Source: JAGTJU01 sp038257535
GTDB lineage: Bacteria > Myxococcota_A > Polyangia > Fen-1088
Length of the DNA: 64,000 nt
Direction: 5' to 3'
Assembly: GCA_038257535.1 (NCBI GenBank)
Contig: JBBSJE010000004.1
Location: forward strand, 1 to 64,000
Made by a program: the position numbers and the translations under genes. This document shows, piece after piece, positions 17,811 to 27,399 of the stretch (its first letter is position 1; every line of letters starts with the position of its first letter). Below the pieces are notes generated by a model that made no database searches, was not told where the DNA came from, and worked only from the letters and a program-made list of their open reading frames with translations.

Positions 17811-18179
17811 ATGCCCATCCGCACGCGCCGCTGGAACGATCCCGCTTTGCCGGATGATGGCTTTCGGCTATTGGTCACCCGATACCGGCCCCGAGGCGTG
17901 TCAAAAGCCCAAGAGACCTGGGACGCTTGGTGGCCCGAACTTGGTCCCAGCCGCGAGCTGCACGCCGATTTTTGGGGCAAAGGCGGCGGCGCGCCTCTGT
18001 CCTTTGCAGACTACAAATCCCGGTTCTTGCACGAGATGCAGGCCCAAACGTTTCGCCTGCGAGCGCTCGTCGAGCAGCACAAAGCCGGCGACACCCTCAC
18101 GCTTTTGTGTTCATCGGCGTGCGTTCAAGAAGACCGTTGCCACCGCAGTGTGCTCAAACGGCTAATCGAAGGCCGTTAG
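17811..18179 (+). CDS. DUF488 family protein
   Basis: A 122-aa cytoplasmic protein of the DUF488 (YeaO-like) family. It shows LLVTRYRPRGVSK, matching the family's RLWPRGV segment, and WPELGPSRELHADF, matching WxxxLAPS. A Cys-containing C-terminal motif (CSSACVQEDRCHRSVL) resembles the CxxExCHR motif of the longer DUF488 proteins. The function of the family is unsettled. It is transcribed away from the DUF1552 gene with a 113-nt gap and overlaps the end of the convergent MORN-like gene by 4 nt. Confidence 0.82.
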   Translation: MPIRTRRWNDPALPDDGFRLLVTRYRPRGVSKAQETWDAWWPELGPSRELHADFWGKGGGAPLSFADYKSRFLHEMQAQTFRLRALVEQHKAGDTLTLLCSSACVQEDRCHRSVLKRLIEGR

Positions 18180-18610
18180 AGCTTGAGCTCTTCGCATCGG
18201 GCCATGCGGCCCACGGGCGCACCCGCCACAAACCGGCCAAAACGATATTCGGCCTTCGCGATCACGGCGCCTTCTTCACTGTACTGCGCCCATTTTCCCG
18301 CTTTTTCGCCGCCACGGTAGACGCCTTCGATCCATACCTTGCCGTTGGGGAACCAAGCCAAATACGTGCCCTCGGCCATGCCCTCGCGAAACAAGCACAT
18401 TTGGCGGCGCGCTTTGCCATCGCTTTGCAGTTCGGTCCATTGGGCGTTGCTGCCATCGGCCGAGCGACACCAGGTCTCTTTGCCCGCAACGGATTTGTCG
18501 CCCACTTTATCCATGCCCTCTGGGCATTCCCGCTTGCCCTTGCAGCCCGCTGCCGGGGCCAGCAGCGCCACTGTGAACAAGAGCTGATGCACGCGTTTCG
18601 GAAAATACAC
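18176..18610 (-). CDS. MORN/YwqK-like lipoprotein
   Basis: A 144-aa lipoprotein: the signal peptide ends in APAAGC. A Cys-containing middle region follows, then two imperfect MORN-type repeats (AWFPNGKVWIEGVYRGGEKAGKW, quoted in part, and a following YSEEGAVIAKAEYRFG). Such repeats occur in YwqK-like proteins. The start is a GTG at 18610; no better ATG is available. It is convergent with the DUF488 gene. The role is unknown, likely periplasmic or outer-membrane facing. Confidence 0.65.
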   Translation of the reverse strand: MYFPKRVHQLLFTVALLAPAAGCKGKRECPEGMDKVGDKSVAGKETWCRSADGSNAQWTELQSDGKARRQMCLFREGMAEGTYLAWFPNGKVWIEGVYRGGEKAGKWAQYSEEGAVIAKAEYRFGRFVAGAPVGRMARCEELKL

Positions 18611-18725
18611 CTTGGGTTCACTGTTCGGCAGTGTCTGGCGCCAACTTAAGGGCAGCTCGTTACCGCAAGCTTGATTTGTAGGACTTAGAGGAGGTGGGGG
18701 CCATGGTCACCAGGATGAGAGGGCG

Positions 18726-19046
18726 CTATGGAGCGAACATTTCCTGTAACGCGAGCAGTGTGGATCGAAGAGTTTTCGGTGATACCGCCCCTATGCGTTT
18801 CGCAAGACGAATTTTGTCAACCGCACGTAGTTGATCCACCAGGATGAGGCCAGCTTTTCCAGCGTGAGTGACGGCGATGCGGAACGGCGCGGGAAACCCT
18901 TTCGTGGTCATGGGGGCCACGATGGCCGTTCGCAAGTGATCGTGTATGTCCGCGGGAGATACGACGACGCAGGGACGAGATTTCTTGATCTCGCTCCCCA
19001 CAGTGGGATCGAGGTTAACCAGCCATATGTCGCCGCGCTTTACCAT
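18726..19046 (-). CDS. mazF: MazF/PemK family endoribonuclease toxin
   Basis: A 106-aa toxin expected to cleave mRNA at short sequences. It has the family start KRGDIWLVNLDPTVGSEIKK, then RPCVVVSP and, after a variable loop, IVAPMTT. The QLRAVDKIRL region (family: D-Q-hydrophobic-R) is intact, so it looks functional. It overlaps the end of the upstream antitoxin gene by 7 nt (ATGGTAA), the standard antitoxin-first arrangement. Confidence 0.92.
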   Translation of the reverse strand: MVKRGDIWLVNLDPTVGSEIKKSRPCVVVSPADIHDHLRTAIVAPMTTKGFPAPFRIAVTHAGKAGLILVDQLRAVDKIRLAKRIGAVSPKTLRSTLLALQEMFAP

Positions 19047-19297
19047 TTGAGATCAGCATCGTCATCGTTGGGGAACTCCCCCATGACCAAGACGTCCTCC
19101 TGCTTTTGTGAGATCCGCATGGCGGCCTCAGCCCATCCGGCGCGCGCAGGCCGGGGCGGTTTGCGCAGCACGAGCGCGTCTCCTTCAATCGCCATCTGCA
19201 CATCACCCTCGAAATCCATCTGAGATAGGATCGGTTTTGGCACAACAAACCCATATGAATTGCCGATTTGCCGGAGGCTCACGCGCAAAGTCTTCAT
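19040..19297 (-). CDS. mazE: MazE/AbrB-type antitoxin
   Basis: An 85-aa antitoxin. The N-terminal 45 residues form a swapped-hairpin AbrB/MazE DNA-binding domain (SLRQIGNSYGFVVPKPIL...MDFEGDVQMAIEGDALVL). The acidic C-terminus (FPNDDDADLKW) should wrap the MazF toxin. It overlaps mazF, which it would repress and neutralise. Its ATG at 19297 lies only about 3 nt from the predicted transcription start, so the message may be leaderless. Confidence 0.88.
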   Translation of the reverse strand: MKTLRVSLRQIGNSYGFVVPKPILSQMDFEGDVQMAIEGDALVLRKPPRPARAGWAEAAMRISQKQEDVLVMGEFPNDDDADLKW

Positions 19298-19306
19298 GTG
19301 ACAACA

Positions 19307-19335
19307 ATGTTATTCCGAAGAACGTCACAGGTCAA
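19307..19335 (-). promoter_or_regulatory. mazEF promoter with inverted repeats
   Basis: On the minus strand -35 TTGACC (19335-19330), a 17-nt spacer and -10 TAACAT (19312-19307). The -10 overlaps a small palindrome AACATTGTT, and a TGTGAC/GTCACA inverted repeat flanks the region. Either could be the MazE operator for autoregulation. Confidence 0.5.
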
Positions 19336-19394
19336 GCCGTTCAAAGAGCTGCGCAGAGCCCTGCGTGAGCCGCGCTCGCCAGATTTGCGCGTGG

Positions 19395-22300
19395 TTAGCG
19401 GTCAGGCGCGCCCACAAGCTTCGCCACCAGCGCGGGGCTCCCGTTAGGCGCATCGCCTGAATCGGCAGCGGCTTGCGCCACGGCGGTTCGCACAGCCTGT
19501 ACATGCGCCTCGCTGAACACCTTGGTGCAGTGGGCCCACGCGGCTTGCACACGTGAAGCCCCCGCCACCGCATCCGGCGCGTGGCTCGCCAATGCAATCA
19601 AGCCGCTCGCCACGTCTTCGTCGCTTGGCCACTGTGTTGGCGACACTTTGGCAGCCAGCGTTTCATCTCCCGCAGCGGCGCTTGCAAGGCACAAAAGCAG
19701 GCCCAAATTCTCCTCAGCGGCGGCGCTGCGTCCCGCTTCGCTGCTGTGCAGATCAGCCGCAACGCCGGCCGCTTCCAAGATGTCGCCTCGGTCCCAGTAG
19801 TACGGAACCAAACGCACCAACGCAGGCGCAAACGTGGGATCCATGTCAGCCGAACGTAGGTAGGCATCAATGGCCGCCACCGGGTTGTTTAGCGACGCGC
19901 GCAACAACTCGCCCTCGCGGTAAAGCGCGTGTGCCCGCTCCCTAGGCTCGGAAAACACACGCGAGAGCCGATTCCAAAGCGTTGCCGCGGCGGCGTGATC
20001 GCCCAACAGCTCTTGCGCCAACGTGAGCCTTTGCAGCGCCGACAACAACGTGGGCTCAAGCCGAACCGCGTGTTGCAAATGCGCCCGTGCTTCGTGCGGC
20101 TTGCCCAAAGCGAGCAAACACGCCCCCATGCGCTCTGAAAGCGCGGCTCTGCGCCCTGCCGATTCCGCCGCTGGGTGTTCAAGCAACGGCTCTAGCAAGC
20201 CAACCACCGCCGCATGATCTTCGCGCATATAGGCAAACTGCGACAGCGCCTCGCGGGCCCCGCGGTGACCGGGATCCAATTGCAGCACCTTGTTGTAGCT
20301 GGCTTCCGCAAACGCCTCGTCGCCAAACATTTCAGCAAGCTCGGCTTGCCGATAAGCCAACAACACGGGCTCGATCACGGCTTCGGCGTCAGCCTTGGTG
20401 GCCAACGCTTCGTAAGCCCGGCGCGCTTCGGCCCAGTCGCGCAAGCTGTAGGACAGCTCGCCCAAAGCGGCCAAAGCTCCCGCATGATTCGAATCCGCGG
20501 CCAAGGCTTCACCAAGATCGGACAACGCCGATTCGGGATCTTTCTGTGCCACCGCAAACTGCGCCCGCTGCACAAGCCACTGGGCTCGCAAAGCGCCCGT
20601 GACCGGTTCAGCCAGAGCACGCGCAAAGCGATCTTCCGAGGCGGCCGCATCCCCCTGTTCGATCGCAACCTGCGCCAGCTTCATCCACAAGCTTCCGCGC
20701 AGAAGTGGCGGCAAAAGCACGGGGGCTTGCAGAAGCTCAAGCAGCTTCCCAGACGACGCCGTCCACGCGGCCACATCGGGAAGATCGTCGTAAAGCTGAG
20801 CCAGATGCGTGGCTGTTGCCTGGTCCAAGGGACCACGCTGCGCGATGCGCTCGAGCCACGACAACGGCCCCTTCCCTTGTGGCCCTTCCAGTTCGGCCAA
20901 CGCCAAGTAGGCGTCTTTGTCCATGGCGCTCAGCGGGGAGGCATCCGCCTCGCGCGCCAATCGGCGGTTGGCCTCTTGAAGAACCGCCGCCACATCGCTG
21001 TCGTGTCCCACCTTCTTTGCGAGCTCAGCGCGCAAAGTTAGACCCGGCGGGGGCAGCTGCTCCAAAGCAGTGGCTTGCAAAACCGAATAGGCGGCCACAT
21101 CGCCAGCCTCGCCTTCCAAACGCGCGCGTGCACGTTCAACCACCAAAGCAGGCTCGTCGGCATCATTGCCCAAGCCGGAGGCAGGCGCCAAAGACGACAG
21201 CTCAACGGAATTTTGATCTGCCCCTGGGTCAAGCAAACCGGCGTCGCCCAAAACTTCATCGGCTTGTTGCCAGGCCCCCCGCGACAGCAGCAGGCGGCCC
21301 AAGGTTTCGGCGGCTTCCACGAATGCGGGATCGGATTTGATAAGCTCCCGCAGCTGCGCCTCGGCGCCGGCTACGTCGCGTCCGGACCGCCACAACGCGC
21401 GGGCAATTTCCAAACGCAGCACCTTCGGATCCAAATCTTGATCTGTGGACACCTTCGAATCGGCACCCGTGACCAACGACAGCAGGCGCTCAAGCGTTTC
21501 GAGCAGTTCGTCAAAACGTGATTCGCGCCGACACAGTTCCACCAACCGCCGCAGCGTTTCGGTATCGTCAGCGGTGGTGGCCAACCGGCGGCGGTAAACC
21601 GCCAGCGCCTCTTCGGATCGGCCAGCGCGTTCGAGCGCCGCAGCCAATTCCGACTCCACCTCGCGGTGATTCGCGGCTTGTGGGTCAAGGTTGTCAACCC
21701 GCTTTTGCAAGGCTTTGACCAAGGCCTCGCTCTCGCCCGCAGATTCCAGAACGTCAACAAGCAATGGCAGCTGCGCGCCGTTGGGCTCTTGCACCAACGC
21801 CAGCTCCAGATGCTTTTCGGCGTCACTGAGGCTTCCAGCCAAGCGATCCCAGCGCGACAAACGCAGATACGCGTCCGCCAGCTGGGCGGATGTCAGCGGC
21901 GACTGGGCATGCGGGCGCAGGGCCACTTCAATCAAGCGCCGCGACAGTGCCGCGCTTTCATCAAAACGACCTGCGTCCCAAGCGCGCGAAGCCAACCACA
22001 ACAAAGCCAGCACGTGCTCCCCGTCAACCTCAAGCGCGTTGCCATATGCTTCGTCGGCCTCATGCAAGCGCTCTGGCTCTTGCGACAGCAAACCACCCAA
22101 CCGGGCGTAGGCGTCGCGACGTTCGATCAATTTTGTGGCGGCCGCATGCTGGGCCAAAGTCTCGATCAACGCTGTCGTATCGCCGGCCTGTTCATAAAGG
22201 CTTTCCAAAGCCCGCCAAGGCTCTGGACGTTGCGGATCCGCTTGCGCCGCAAGTTTCCACGCTTTCGTGGCGGCGTCCTTGTCGGCCGCTTGATCAAAGA

Positions 22301-24833
22301 GTTGCGCGGAACGAATCACGAGATCGGCAAGCGCCGCGGCGGGAAGTTCGCCTGGCGGCAAACACAGGGCTGCATCAAATAGAATTTCTGCCGCGGCTTG
22401 GGTTTGGTTTTGCTGCAGCACCAAGGCAGATAGGTTTTGTGCCAGCATCAGCAGCAAACCCGCGGATGGATTGCGCTCAAGACCGGCTCGATAGTCCTGC
22501 TCGGCTTCCGTCGCATGGCCTTGGGCCTCGTGCAAAAGCCCCTGCATATAGGCCACTTCCGCGTGCAGATCTTCCAGTTGTCCGGGTGGGGATTGGCGAT
22601 AGCGGTCCAGGGCCACAAGCAGCGGTTCGGGAACCGCAAGCGTAGGTTCAGATTCAACCCGCGGCGCCTTGAGAACGTCTTGCGCCCAAGCCACAGCCGC
22701 ACGCGCCCCCGCGGCCGTTCCCGTGGCGGCGGAGGCGGCCAAGGCGCGTGCCACAAACCCTTCATCGCCCGCGCGGGCCGCCACATCGCGTGCACGCCCC
22801 AGCACCGCGGCAAAGCCCGAGGGATCCACGATGCGCTCAAGCGCCCGCTCGAAGAACACCAGCACATCCGGCAGATCGTCGGTTTGCGCCTGGGCGGCCA
22901 ATTCGTCGAGCGCGCCCAAATGCGCCGGCGACGCGCGCAGAACGTCTTCCAAAGCGGTGCGGCCCCGGGCCCTATCGCCCAGCACACGCCCCAACAAACC
23001 CGCGCGCTCCACCTCAAGGTCAAAGCGTGCGCTGGGATCGTTGCTGGCGCCCTGCTGCGATCGGCACGCCAAGCTGGCCGTCAACAACAGTGCGGCCGCT
23101 TCTTCGCCACGGCCCAACCGCGCCAGCGCGCGCGCCCGGCGCTGGAGCCACGGCACCGACTGGGGGCTGCGTTCGATCGCGCGGGACCAATGCGCCTCAG
23201 CGGCAGCATCAACGCCCGCGGCTTCTTCACATTCGGCCAGCGCAGCCAAAGCTTGCGCTTCTTGCATGTAGTCGCCTTGCTGCGAAAAGCAAAGTACCGC
23301 ACGTTCGAAGGCATTGCGGCCCGCATCGAACTTTTCCAGCGCCTTGCGGCTTTGTCCCAGGCCGAACCAGGCGTCCGCCAAGGTTTCGTCAAGCACCACC
23401 GACTCAGCGAAGCGCTCTGCCGCCCGCGCCGGCTGTTGCATCTGCTGCAAGAGCACCTGCCCGGCATCCATCAACAGCTTCGCCCGCGTGGTGGGGTCGG
23501 GCTCTTCCAGTTCACGCCGGCGCAACAGGTTGAGCCAATCGGCCCAGCGCTTTTGTTCGCCATACAATTGGCGAAGCACGTCCAAGGCTCGGGGATGCGC
23601 CGGGCGGGTGGCGCGCACGCTTTCAAGCAAGCCCATGGCTCGATCGACCTGGCTTGCTTTCAAATACATTTCGGCTGCAGCGGTCAAAGCGGCCGCCGCC
23701 TCCATCGACGGCAAAGGCTCGCTGGCTTTTGCCAATCGTTCGTAAAGCTCCGCCGCCTGCAGCGATTGTCCCCGTTCAGCGGCCGCAACGGCACGGGCCA
23801 ACAAGGCGGGCCCAAATCCTGGGTTGCGGGCCAACTGCGCGCTGGCGAGCTCTTCGGCTTCGCTCAGCGTGGACCGAGAGGCAGACAACAGCTGCAACAG
23901 ACGCGTTGCTACGAAGGTGTTGTTGGAATGCAAGGTGGCGGCGCGGCGGTACAGCGTTAATGCCGCACGAACATCGCCTGACGCCAAAACTGCTTCGGCA
24001 TCCGCAAACAAGCTGCGCCCCTCTTCGTAAGCTGAACGTCCACCGCTGCGGGTGCCGCTGCCGCCAAATGCGAATTCCTCTAGCTCATCGTCTTTGACGC
24101 TTTTGGCGGGCCGGTACTTTAACAACAAGCGTTCGCCCGCATGCCCCACCGGCAAAAGCGACAACTCACGCCGGGACGGGATGCGCCATCCGCGCGCGGG
24201 AAACACGTCGAACAAGGCCATCGCCAGGGGATCAAAAACAATTTCAGTGGGGCCCTGGAGGTTCACCGTAGGCCGCTGGCCCGCAGACGTGGGTGAAGCA
24301 AACGCCGCCCCACACACAGCCCGCAGCAAAGCGGTCACAACCTGTGGTGCCGCCAAAGGCACAAACCCATGGAGCCGCAGGTCGTAACAGGCCAGGCGCA
24401 AAGTATCCCCGCCCACCACGCGAACGTATCCAGAGGCGGTCAGCTCCGCAGCGTGGCCCCCCACCCGCACGCGCGCGCCCAGAACGAAGCCATCGGGACC
24501 AAGCTCAACAATGGGACGGTCCAAACCGTGCGCCGCCAAAGCCGCGTTTTGCAGCAGCTGAACAATGTCTTCCGCCCCCAGCGACAGCGTGGCTTCTGAA
24601 AGCACGCAGCGACGATGGCGAAACCGCCCGGCGCCCCCGGAAAGGTCAAAGGGAAAGCGCAAATCGGGAACGTTCATGCTGAGGTGATCGATGCGTCCCA
24701 ACACAGACAGCGAAAGCCCCTCAAGCACCAAACTGCCCTGCCCGCCCTCAATGCTGATCACGAGTGGAAGCGTTGGCCGCGAGCGGCCAGCCGCAGGGGA
24801 AACAGCGCCGCTGGCCTCAAGCGCCTGATTCAC
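19395..24833 (-). CDS. giant TPR protein with unassigned N-terminal domain
   Basis: A 1,812-aa protein. Residues 1 to about 260 form a beta-rich domain (ISIEGGQGSLVLEGLSLSVL and similar alternating strands) reminiscent of lipid-binding DUF2993/AsmA-like folds, but I cannot name it. A short charged linker leads to about 1,500 residues of tetratricopeptide-type helical repeats (for example ALTLYRRAATLHSNNTFVA and AWFGLGQSRKALEKFDAGR). There is no signal peptide and no clear membrane span, so it is probably a cytoplasmic or membrane-peripheral scaffold. The start is GTG, overlapping the stop of the upstream membrane-protein gene by 4 nt, so the two are translationally coupled. Myxobacteria carry other giant TPR proteins linked to motility; no such link is shown here. 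Confidence 0.85.
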   Translation of the reverse strand: MNQALEASGAVSPAAGRSRPTLPLVISIEGGQGSLVLEGLSLSVLGRIDHLSMNVPDLRFPFDLSGGAGRFRHRRCVLSEATLSLGAEDIVQLLQNAALAAHGLDRPIVELGPDGFVLGARVRVGGHAAELTASGYVRVVGGDTLRLACYDLRLHGFVPLAAPQVVTALLRAVCGAAFASPTSAGQRPTVNLQGPTEIVFDPLAMALFDVFPARGWRIPSRRELSLLPVGHAGERLLLKYRPAKSVKDDELEEFAFGGSGTRSGGRSAYEEGRSLFADAEAVLASGDVRAALTLYRRAATLHSNNTFVATRLLQLLSASRSTLSEAEELASAQLARNPGFGPALLARAVAAAERGQSLQAAELYERLAKASEPLPSMEAAAALTAAAEMYLKASQVDRAMGLLESVRATRPAHPRALDVLRQLYGEQKRWADWLNLLRRRELEEPDPTTRAKLLMDAGQVLLQQMQQPARAAERFAESVVLDETLADAWFGLGQSRKALEKFDAGRNAFERAVLCFSQQGDYMQEAQALAALAECEEAAGVDAAAEAHWSRAIERSPQSVPWLQRRARALARLGRGEEAAALLLTASLACRSQQGASNDPSARFDLEVERAGLLGRVLGDRARGRTALEDVLRASPAHLGALDELAAQAQTDDLPDVLVFFERALERIVDPSGFAAVLGRARDVAARAGDEGFVARALAASAATGTAAGARAAVAWAQDVLKAPRVESEPTLAVPEPLLVALDRYRQSPPGQLEDLHAEVAYMQGLLHEAQGHATEAEQDYRAGLERNPSAGLLLMLAQNLSALVLQQNQTQAAAEILFDAALCLPPGELPAAALADLVIRSAQLFDQAADKDAATKAWKLAAQADPQRPEPWRALESLYEQAGDTTALIETLAQHAAATKLIERRDAYARLGGLLSQEPERLHEADEAYGNALEVDGEHVLALLWLASRAWDAGRFDESAALSRRLIEVALRPHAQSPLTSAQLADAYLRLSRWDRLAGSLSDAEKHLELALVQEPNGAQLPLLVDVLESAGESEALVKALQKRVDNLDPQAANHREVESELAAALERAGRSEEALAVYRRRLATTADDTETLRRLVELCRRESRFDELLETLERLLSLVTGADSKVSTDQDLDPKVLRLEIARALWRSGRDVAGAEAQLRELIKSDPAFVEAAETLGRLLLSRGAWQQADEVLGDAGLLDPGADQNSVELSSLAPASGLGNDADEPALVVERARARLEGEAGDVAAYSVLQATALEQLPPPGLTLRAELAKKVGHDSDVAAVLQEANRRLAREADASPLSAMDKDAYLALAELEGPQGKGPLSWLERIAQRGPLDQATATHLAQLYDDLPDVAAWTASSGKLLELLQAPVLLPPLLRGSLWMKLAQVAIEQGDAAASEDRFARALAEPVTGALRAQWLVQRAQFAVAQKDPESALSDLGEALAADSNHAGALAALGELSYSLRDWAEARRAYEALATKADAEAVIEPVLLAYRQAELAEMFGDEAFAEASYNKVLQLDPGHRGAREALSQFAYMREDHAAVVGLLEPLLEHPAAESAGRRAALSERMGACLLALGKPHEARAHLQHAVRLEPTLLSALQRLTLAQELLGDHAAAATLWNRLSRVFSEPRERAHALYREGELLRASLNNPVAAIDAYLRSADMDPTFAPALVRLVPYYWDRGDILEAAGVAADLHSSEAGRSAAAEENLGLLLCLASAAAGDETLAAKVSPTQWPSDEDVASGLIALASHAPDAVAGASRVQAAWAHCTKVFSEAHVQAVRTAVAQAAADSGDAPNGSPALVAKLVGAPDR

Positions 24834-25465
24834 GTCGCACCGCCTTCGTTTGGCTTGGCTCCGTAAAAGTCGCGCCCCCGACGGCCGGCAAAAAACACCA
24901 AAATGAGCCCCGAAAACGCCAATCCAAACACCCCTGTCATCACAGGCAGCGCCACCGACAGCGCGCGCAAAGCCGGCAAAAGCACGTCCGCCACGGGCGA
25001 CGCACCGTCACCCGCAGCAACTTGCGCCACCACATCGGGCGCCACCCGCATGATCTCGGGCCGTAGCACGGTCAAACCAAACACCGTGTTGACCACGTGA
25101 TAAACAACGCCCACCCAGGCCGACAACAAACCCAACCAGCGCCCGTTGGGATCTAGCGAGAACACCGCAGCGGCCACGTAAAGCAGAAACAGTGCCACCA
25201 CAACCTGCAGGCCCGCGTGCAGGCGAACAAGGCCCGCGTGACGTTCCCGCACAGCTTGAGAAGCCAGTTCAACGGTTTTGGCTGCGGCGTCTTCCGCCGA
25301 AACCACAAGCGCCGTTCGCGTGGTTGACGTGGGCTGGTCGTCGGAAAACACGAACAGCCCCGTTAACCCTAGACGGGCTGCGGAAATCAACATGATCGCC
25401 GCAACCAGGACCAACCAAGCGGGTCGGTGCTGGGGCGCCCTGGTCATGGGGCCGTCCGCACCCAT
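24830..25465 (-). CDS. four-helix membrane protein, unknown
   Basis: A 211-aa membrane protein with about four hydrophobic spans: WLVLVAAIMLISAARLGL, LQVVVALFLLYVAAAVF, WLGLLSAWVGVVYHVVNTVF and VALPVMTGVFGLAFSGLILVF. Between spans 1 and 2 lies a soluble loop of about 55 residues. The ATG at 25465 begins 6 nt from the stop of the PpiD-like gene, and its end overlaps the giant TPR gene, so the three genes form one unit. I do not recognise the family. Confidence 0.7.
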   Translation of the reverse strand: MGADGPMTRAPQHRPAWLVLVAAIMLISAARLGLTGLFVFSDDQPTSTTRTALVVSAEDAAAKTVELASQAVRERHAGLVRLHAGLQVVVALFLLYVAAAVFSLDPNGRWLGLLSAWVGVVYHVVNTVFGLTVLRPEIMRVAPDVVAQVAAGDGASPVADVLLPALRALSVALPVMTGVFGLAFSGLILVFFAGRRGRDFYGAKPNEGGAT

Positions 25466-25468
25466 CAA

Positions 25469-27121
25469 TCAGATTCCGAACGGCGAAACGGGTGTGCAGG
25501 GCTTGTATGGGATCAGGCCCTTGTTGCCATCGGGGTAAACAAGAATCTCCTCGTTCACCTCGATGCGGTTGCTTTCGTCGATCTTGCGGCACTGCTTGTG
25601 CGCCCACTCGTTGATCACTTGATAGCCTTTGACGGCACCCGCCATTTGCATTTCACCCTCTTTGGCCTTGTCGAACTCTGCCTGATCGGGGTCTTTGCGT
25701 TCTTTGAGGTAAACAACGACGTAGGCGCCGGCCACATCCACAGGACCATGGAATGGCTGCTCTTTGTTCAGCGTCCACACCGCTTTCGACAGCTCGGCCG
25801 ATCGGCCAATGCCCTCAACGTTGATGCCGTCGCGCGAGAACAGACCCGTTTCTTCCGCCCGCGGCGTTTGCCCTGCGGCCGCGCCCGAGGCAGGCAACTC
25901 GCCCGTGGACGGAAACACATCCTTTAATGATTTCTCTGATCCCGGGGCCACCGCTTGCTTGGCCTTGGTTAGCGCGGCCTCTGCCGCTGCCTGCGCCTTG
26001 GCCTGCGCTTGCGTGCGCCGCAAGGCTTCTTCAGCCAACTCAAGCCGAACCTGGTCAAACGCCAGATCGCCTTCGCGGGTGGCAAGAACCTTCACCAAGT
26101 ACGCCGCGCCCTCGCCCAGCTCTGGCCCCACAAGGGCGCCATCCTCAGCGGCCATCACTTTGGTTGAAAGCGCCTCGCCCAAGTTCGCAGCGCCCTCACG
26201 CCGCCACGCGGCCGGTGCAAAGCTGGCACCCGACTTCGGATCGTTGGTCAACCGCTTGGCAGCCATTGCCAGAGGCTGCTTGTCAGCTGCTGTGGCGAGC
26301 GGCTGCAGCTTCGCAACAGCTGCGGCTTTGTCGGCCTCGGTGGCTTCGCTGGTCAGCTCAACCCGCACAACCTCAAGCTTGCGTTCCTTGGGCAATTTTG
26401 AGAACCGGAACGCTTTGTCTTTTTCGTAGCTGGCTTTAAGCGCCTCTTCGTTGGCCGTCGCATAAGCCGCAATCTCTTCCTCGGTGGGAATGACTTCAGC
26501 TTCGTATCGGCTGACGGGGAAACGCAGATACTCCAAGTTTACCTGAGTGTTGCGGTGCTCCCATTCGGCCTTCACCTCGGCGGGCGAAACCGCCACGCCC
26601 TCTTTCAAGAAGTTGCGCACACGCTCGGCTTGCAGCTCGCGCTGCTGCATTTGCAGAAAGCTGGCTGGCGTAAAGCCGTAGTAGCGCACAAAGCGCGTAA
26701 AGTCGTCATAGTTGAAGCCTGCTTCGCCCGAGAACTGCTTGGCGCCACCAAACAAGAGAAACTTGCCTTGGGCGACAAAGTCTTCGGCCTCTTCGACGCT
26801 TACCGACAGCCCCAGCTGGTTTGCCTTCTGCGCGAAGACCTCTCGATCGATCAAACGATCAAGAACCACCTCGCGAACGCGGTTGCGCTTGGCTTGGTCC
26901 AATTCAAAGCGATCCCCGCCGGCCAACAAAAACGCCTGCCGGTACTCCTGCGCGGTCACCTCTTTGCCCCCCACCTTCACCGCGTATTCGGCCGTGTTGC
27001 CGGGGCCCCCAAAGCCACCCACGGACTGAGGTCCGAAGCTCACGACGAAAACAACAATGATGATGGCGAACAGCAAATAGATGAGCAGGCTTCGGGAATG
27101 TTTCCGCATCTGCTCGAGCAT
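25469..27121 (-). CDS. PpiD/SurA-like periplasmic folding factor
   Basis: A 550-aa inner-membrane-anchored periplasmic chaperone. It has a short cytoplasmic start (MLEQMRKHSRS), one membrane anchor (LLIYLLFAIIIVVFVVSF) and a SurA_N-type helical domain (residues about 45-210, with DRLIDREVFAQKANQLGLSV). A region at about 240-350 has the length and spacing of a parvulin domain but lacks the histidines of its HILV and GYH motifs, so it is probably inactive as an isomerase, as in E. coli PpiD. An Ala/Lys-rich helical stretch and a C-terminal domain with two Cys follow. The ATG at 27121 has GGAGG about 12 nt upstream. Confidence 0.82.
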   Translation of the reverse strand: MLEQMRKHSRSLLIYLLFAIIIVVFVVSFGPQSVGGFGGPGNTAEYAVKVGGKEVTAQEYRQAFLLAGGDRFELDQAKRNRVREVVLDRLIDREVFAQKANQLGLSVSVEEAEDFVAQGKFLLFGGAKQFSGEAGFNYDDFTRFVRYYGFTPASFLQMQQRELQAERVRNFLKEGVAVSPAEVKAEWEHRNTQVNLEYLRFPVSRYEAEVIPTEEEIAAYATANEEALKASYEKDKAFRFSKLPKERKLEVVRVELTSEATEADKAAAVAKLQPLATAADKQPLAMAAKRLTNDPKSGASFAPAAWRREGAANLGEALSTKVMAAEDGALVGPELGEGAAYLVKVLATREGDLAFDQVRLELAEEALRRTQAQAKAQAAAEAALTKAKQAVAPGSEKSLKDVFPSTGELPASGAAAGQTPRAEETGLFSRDGINVEGIGRSAELSKAVWTLNKEQPFHGPVDVAGAYVVVYLKERKDPDQAEFDKAKEGEMQMAGAVKGYQVINEWAHKQCRKIDESNRIEVNEEILVYPDGNKGLIPYKPCTPVSPFGI

Positions 27122-27399
27122 GTGGGTCTCTTGCCTCCAGTGGGTGTTGGGGGCGCGACTCTACCAGCTGCAATTCCCGCCGTCATCCCGCTTGGTTGCT
27201 TTGCGGCAGATTGCCTATGGCCAAGCCCTCCGCCATTCCCGACGCCCCATTGCCGCAACAGGTCAGGCGCGCGAAAACAGTGGCTCAGGAACCTTTGCGC
27301 GGATGAGGCCGTGTGATAAGAGAGGGCCTTGCTGGCGGGGCTGACTTTTCAGTGGTCATTGCCCCGGATGGCGCCCAGACTTCCCACCGGAAATAAACC

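Noticed and set aside
22437..23960. 507-residue open frame on the plus strand
   Set aside because: It lies antisense within the giant TPR gene, is rich in Arg, Gln and His, and shows no domain. High G+C makes long antisense frames common.
26555..27316. 253-residue plus-strand frame across the PpiD-like gene start
   Set aside because: Mostly antisense to the chaperone gene, with no recognisable domain or ribosome site.
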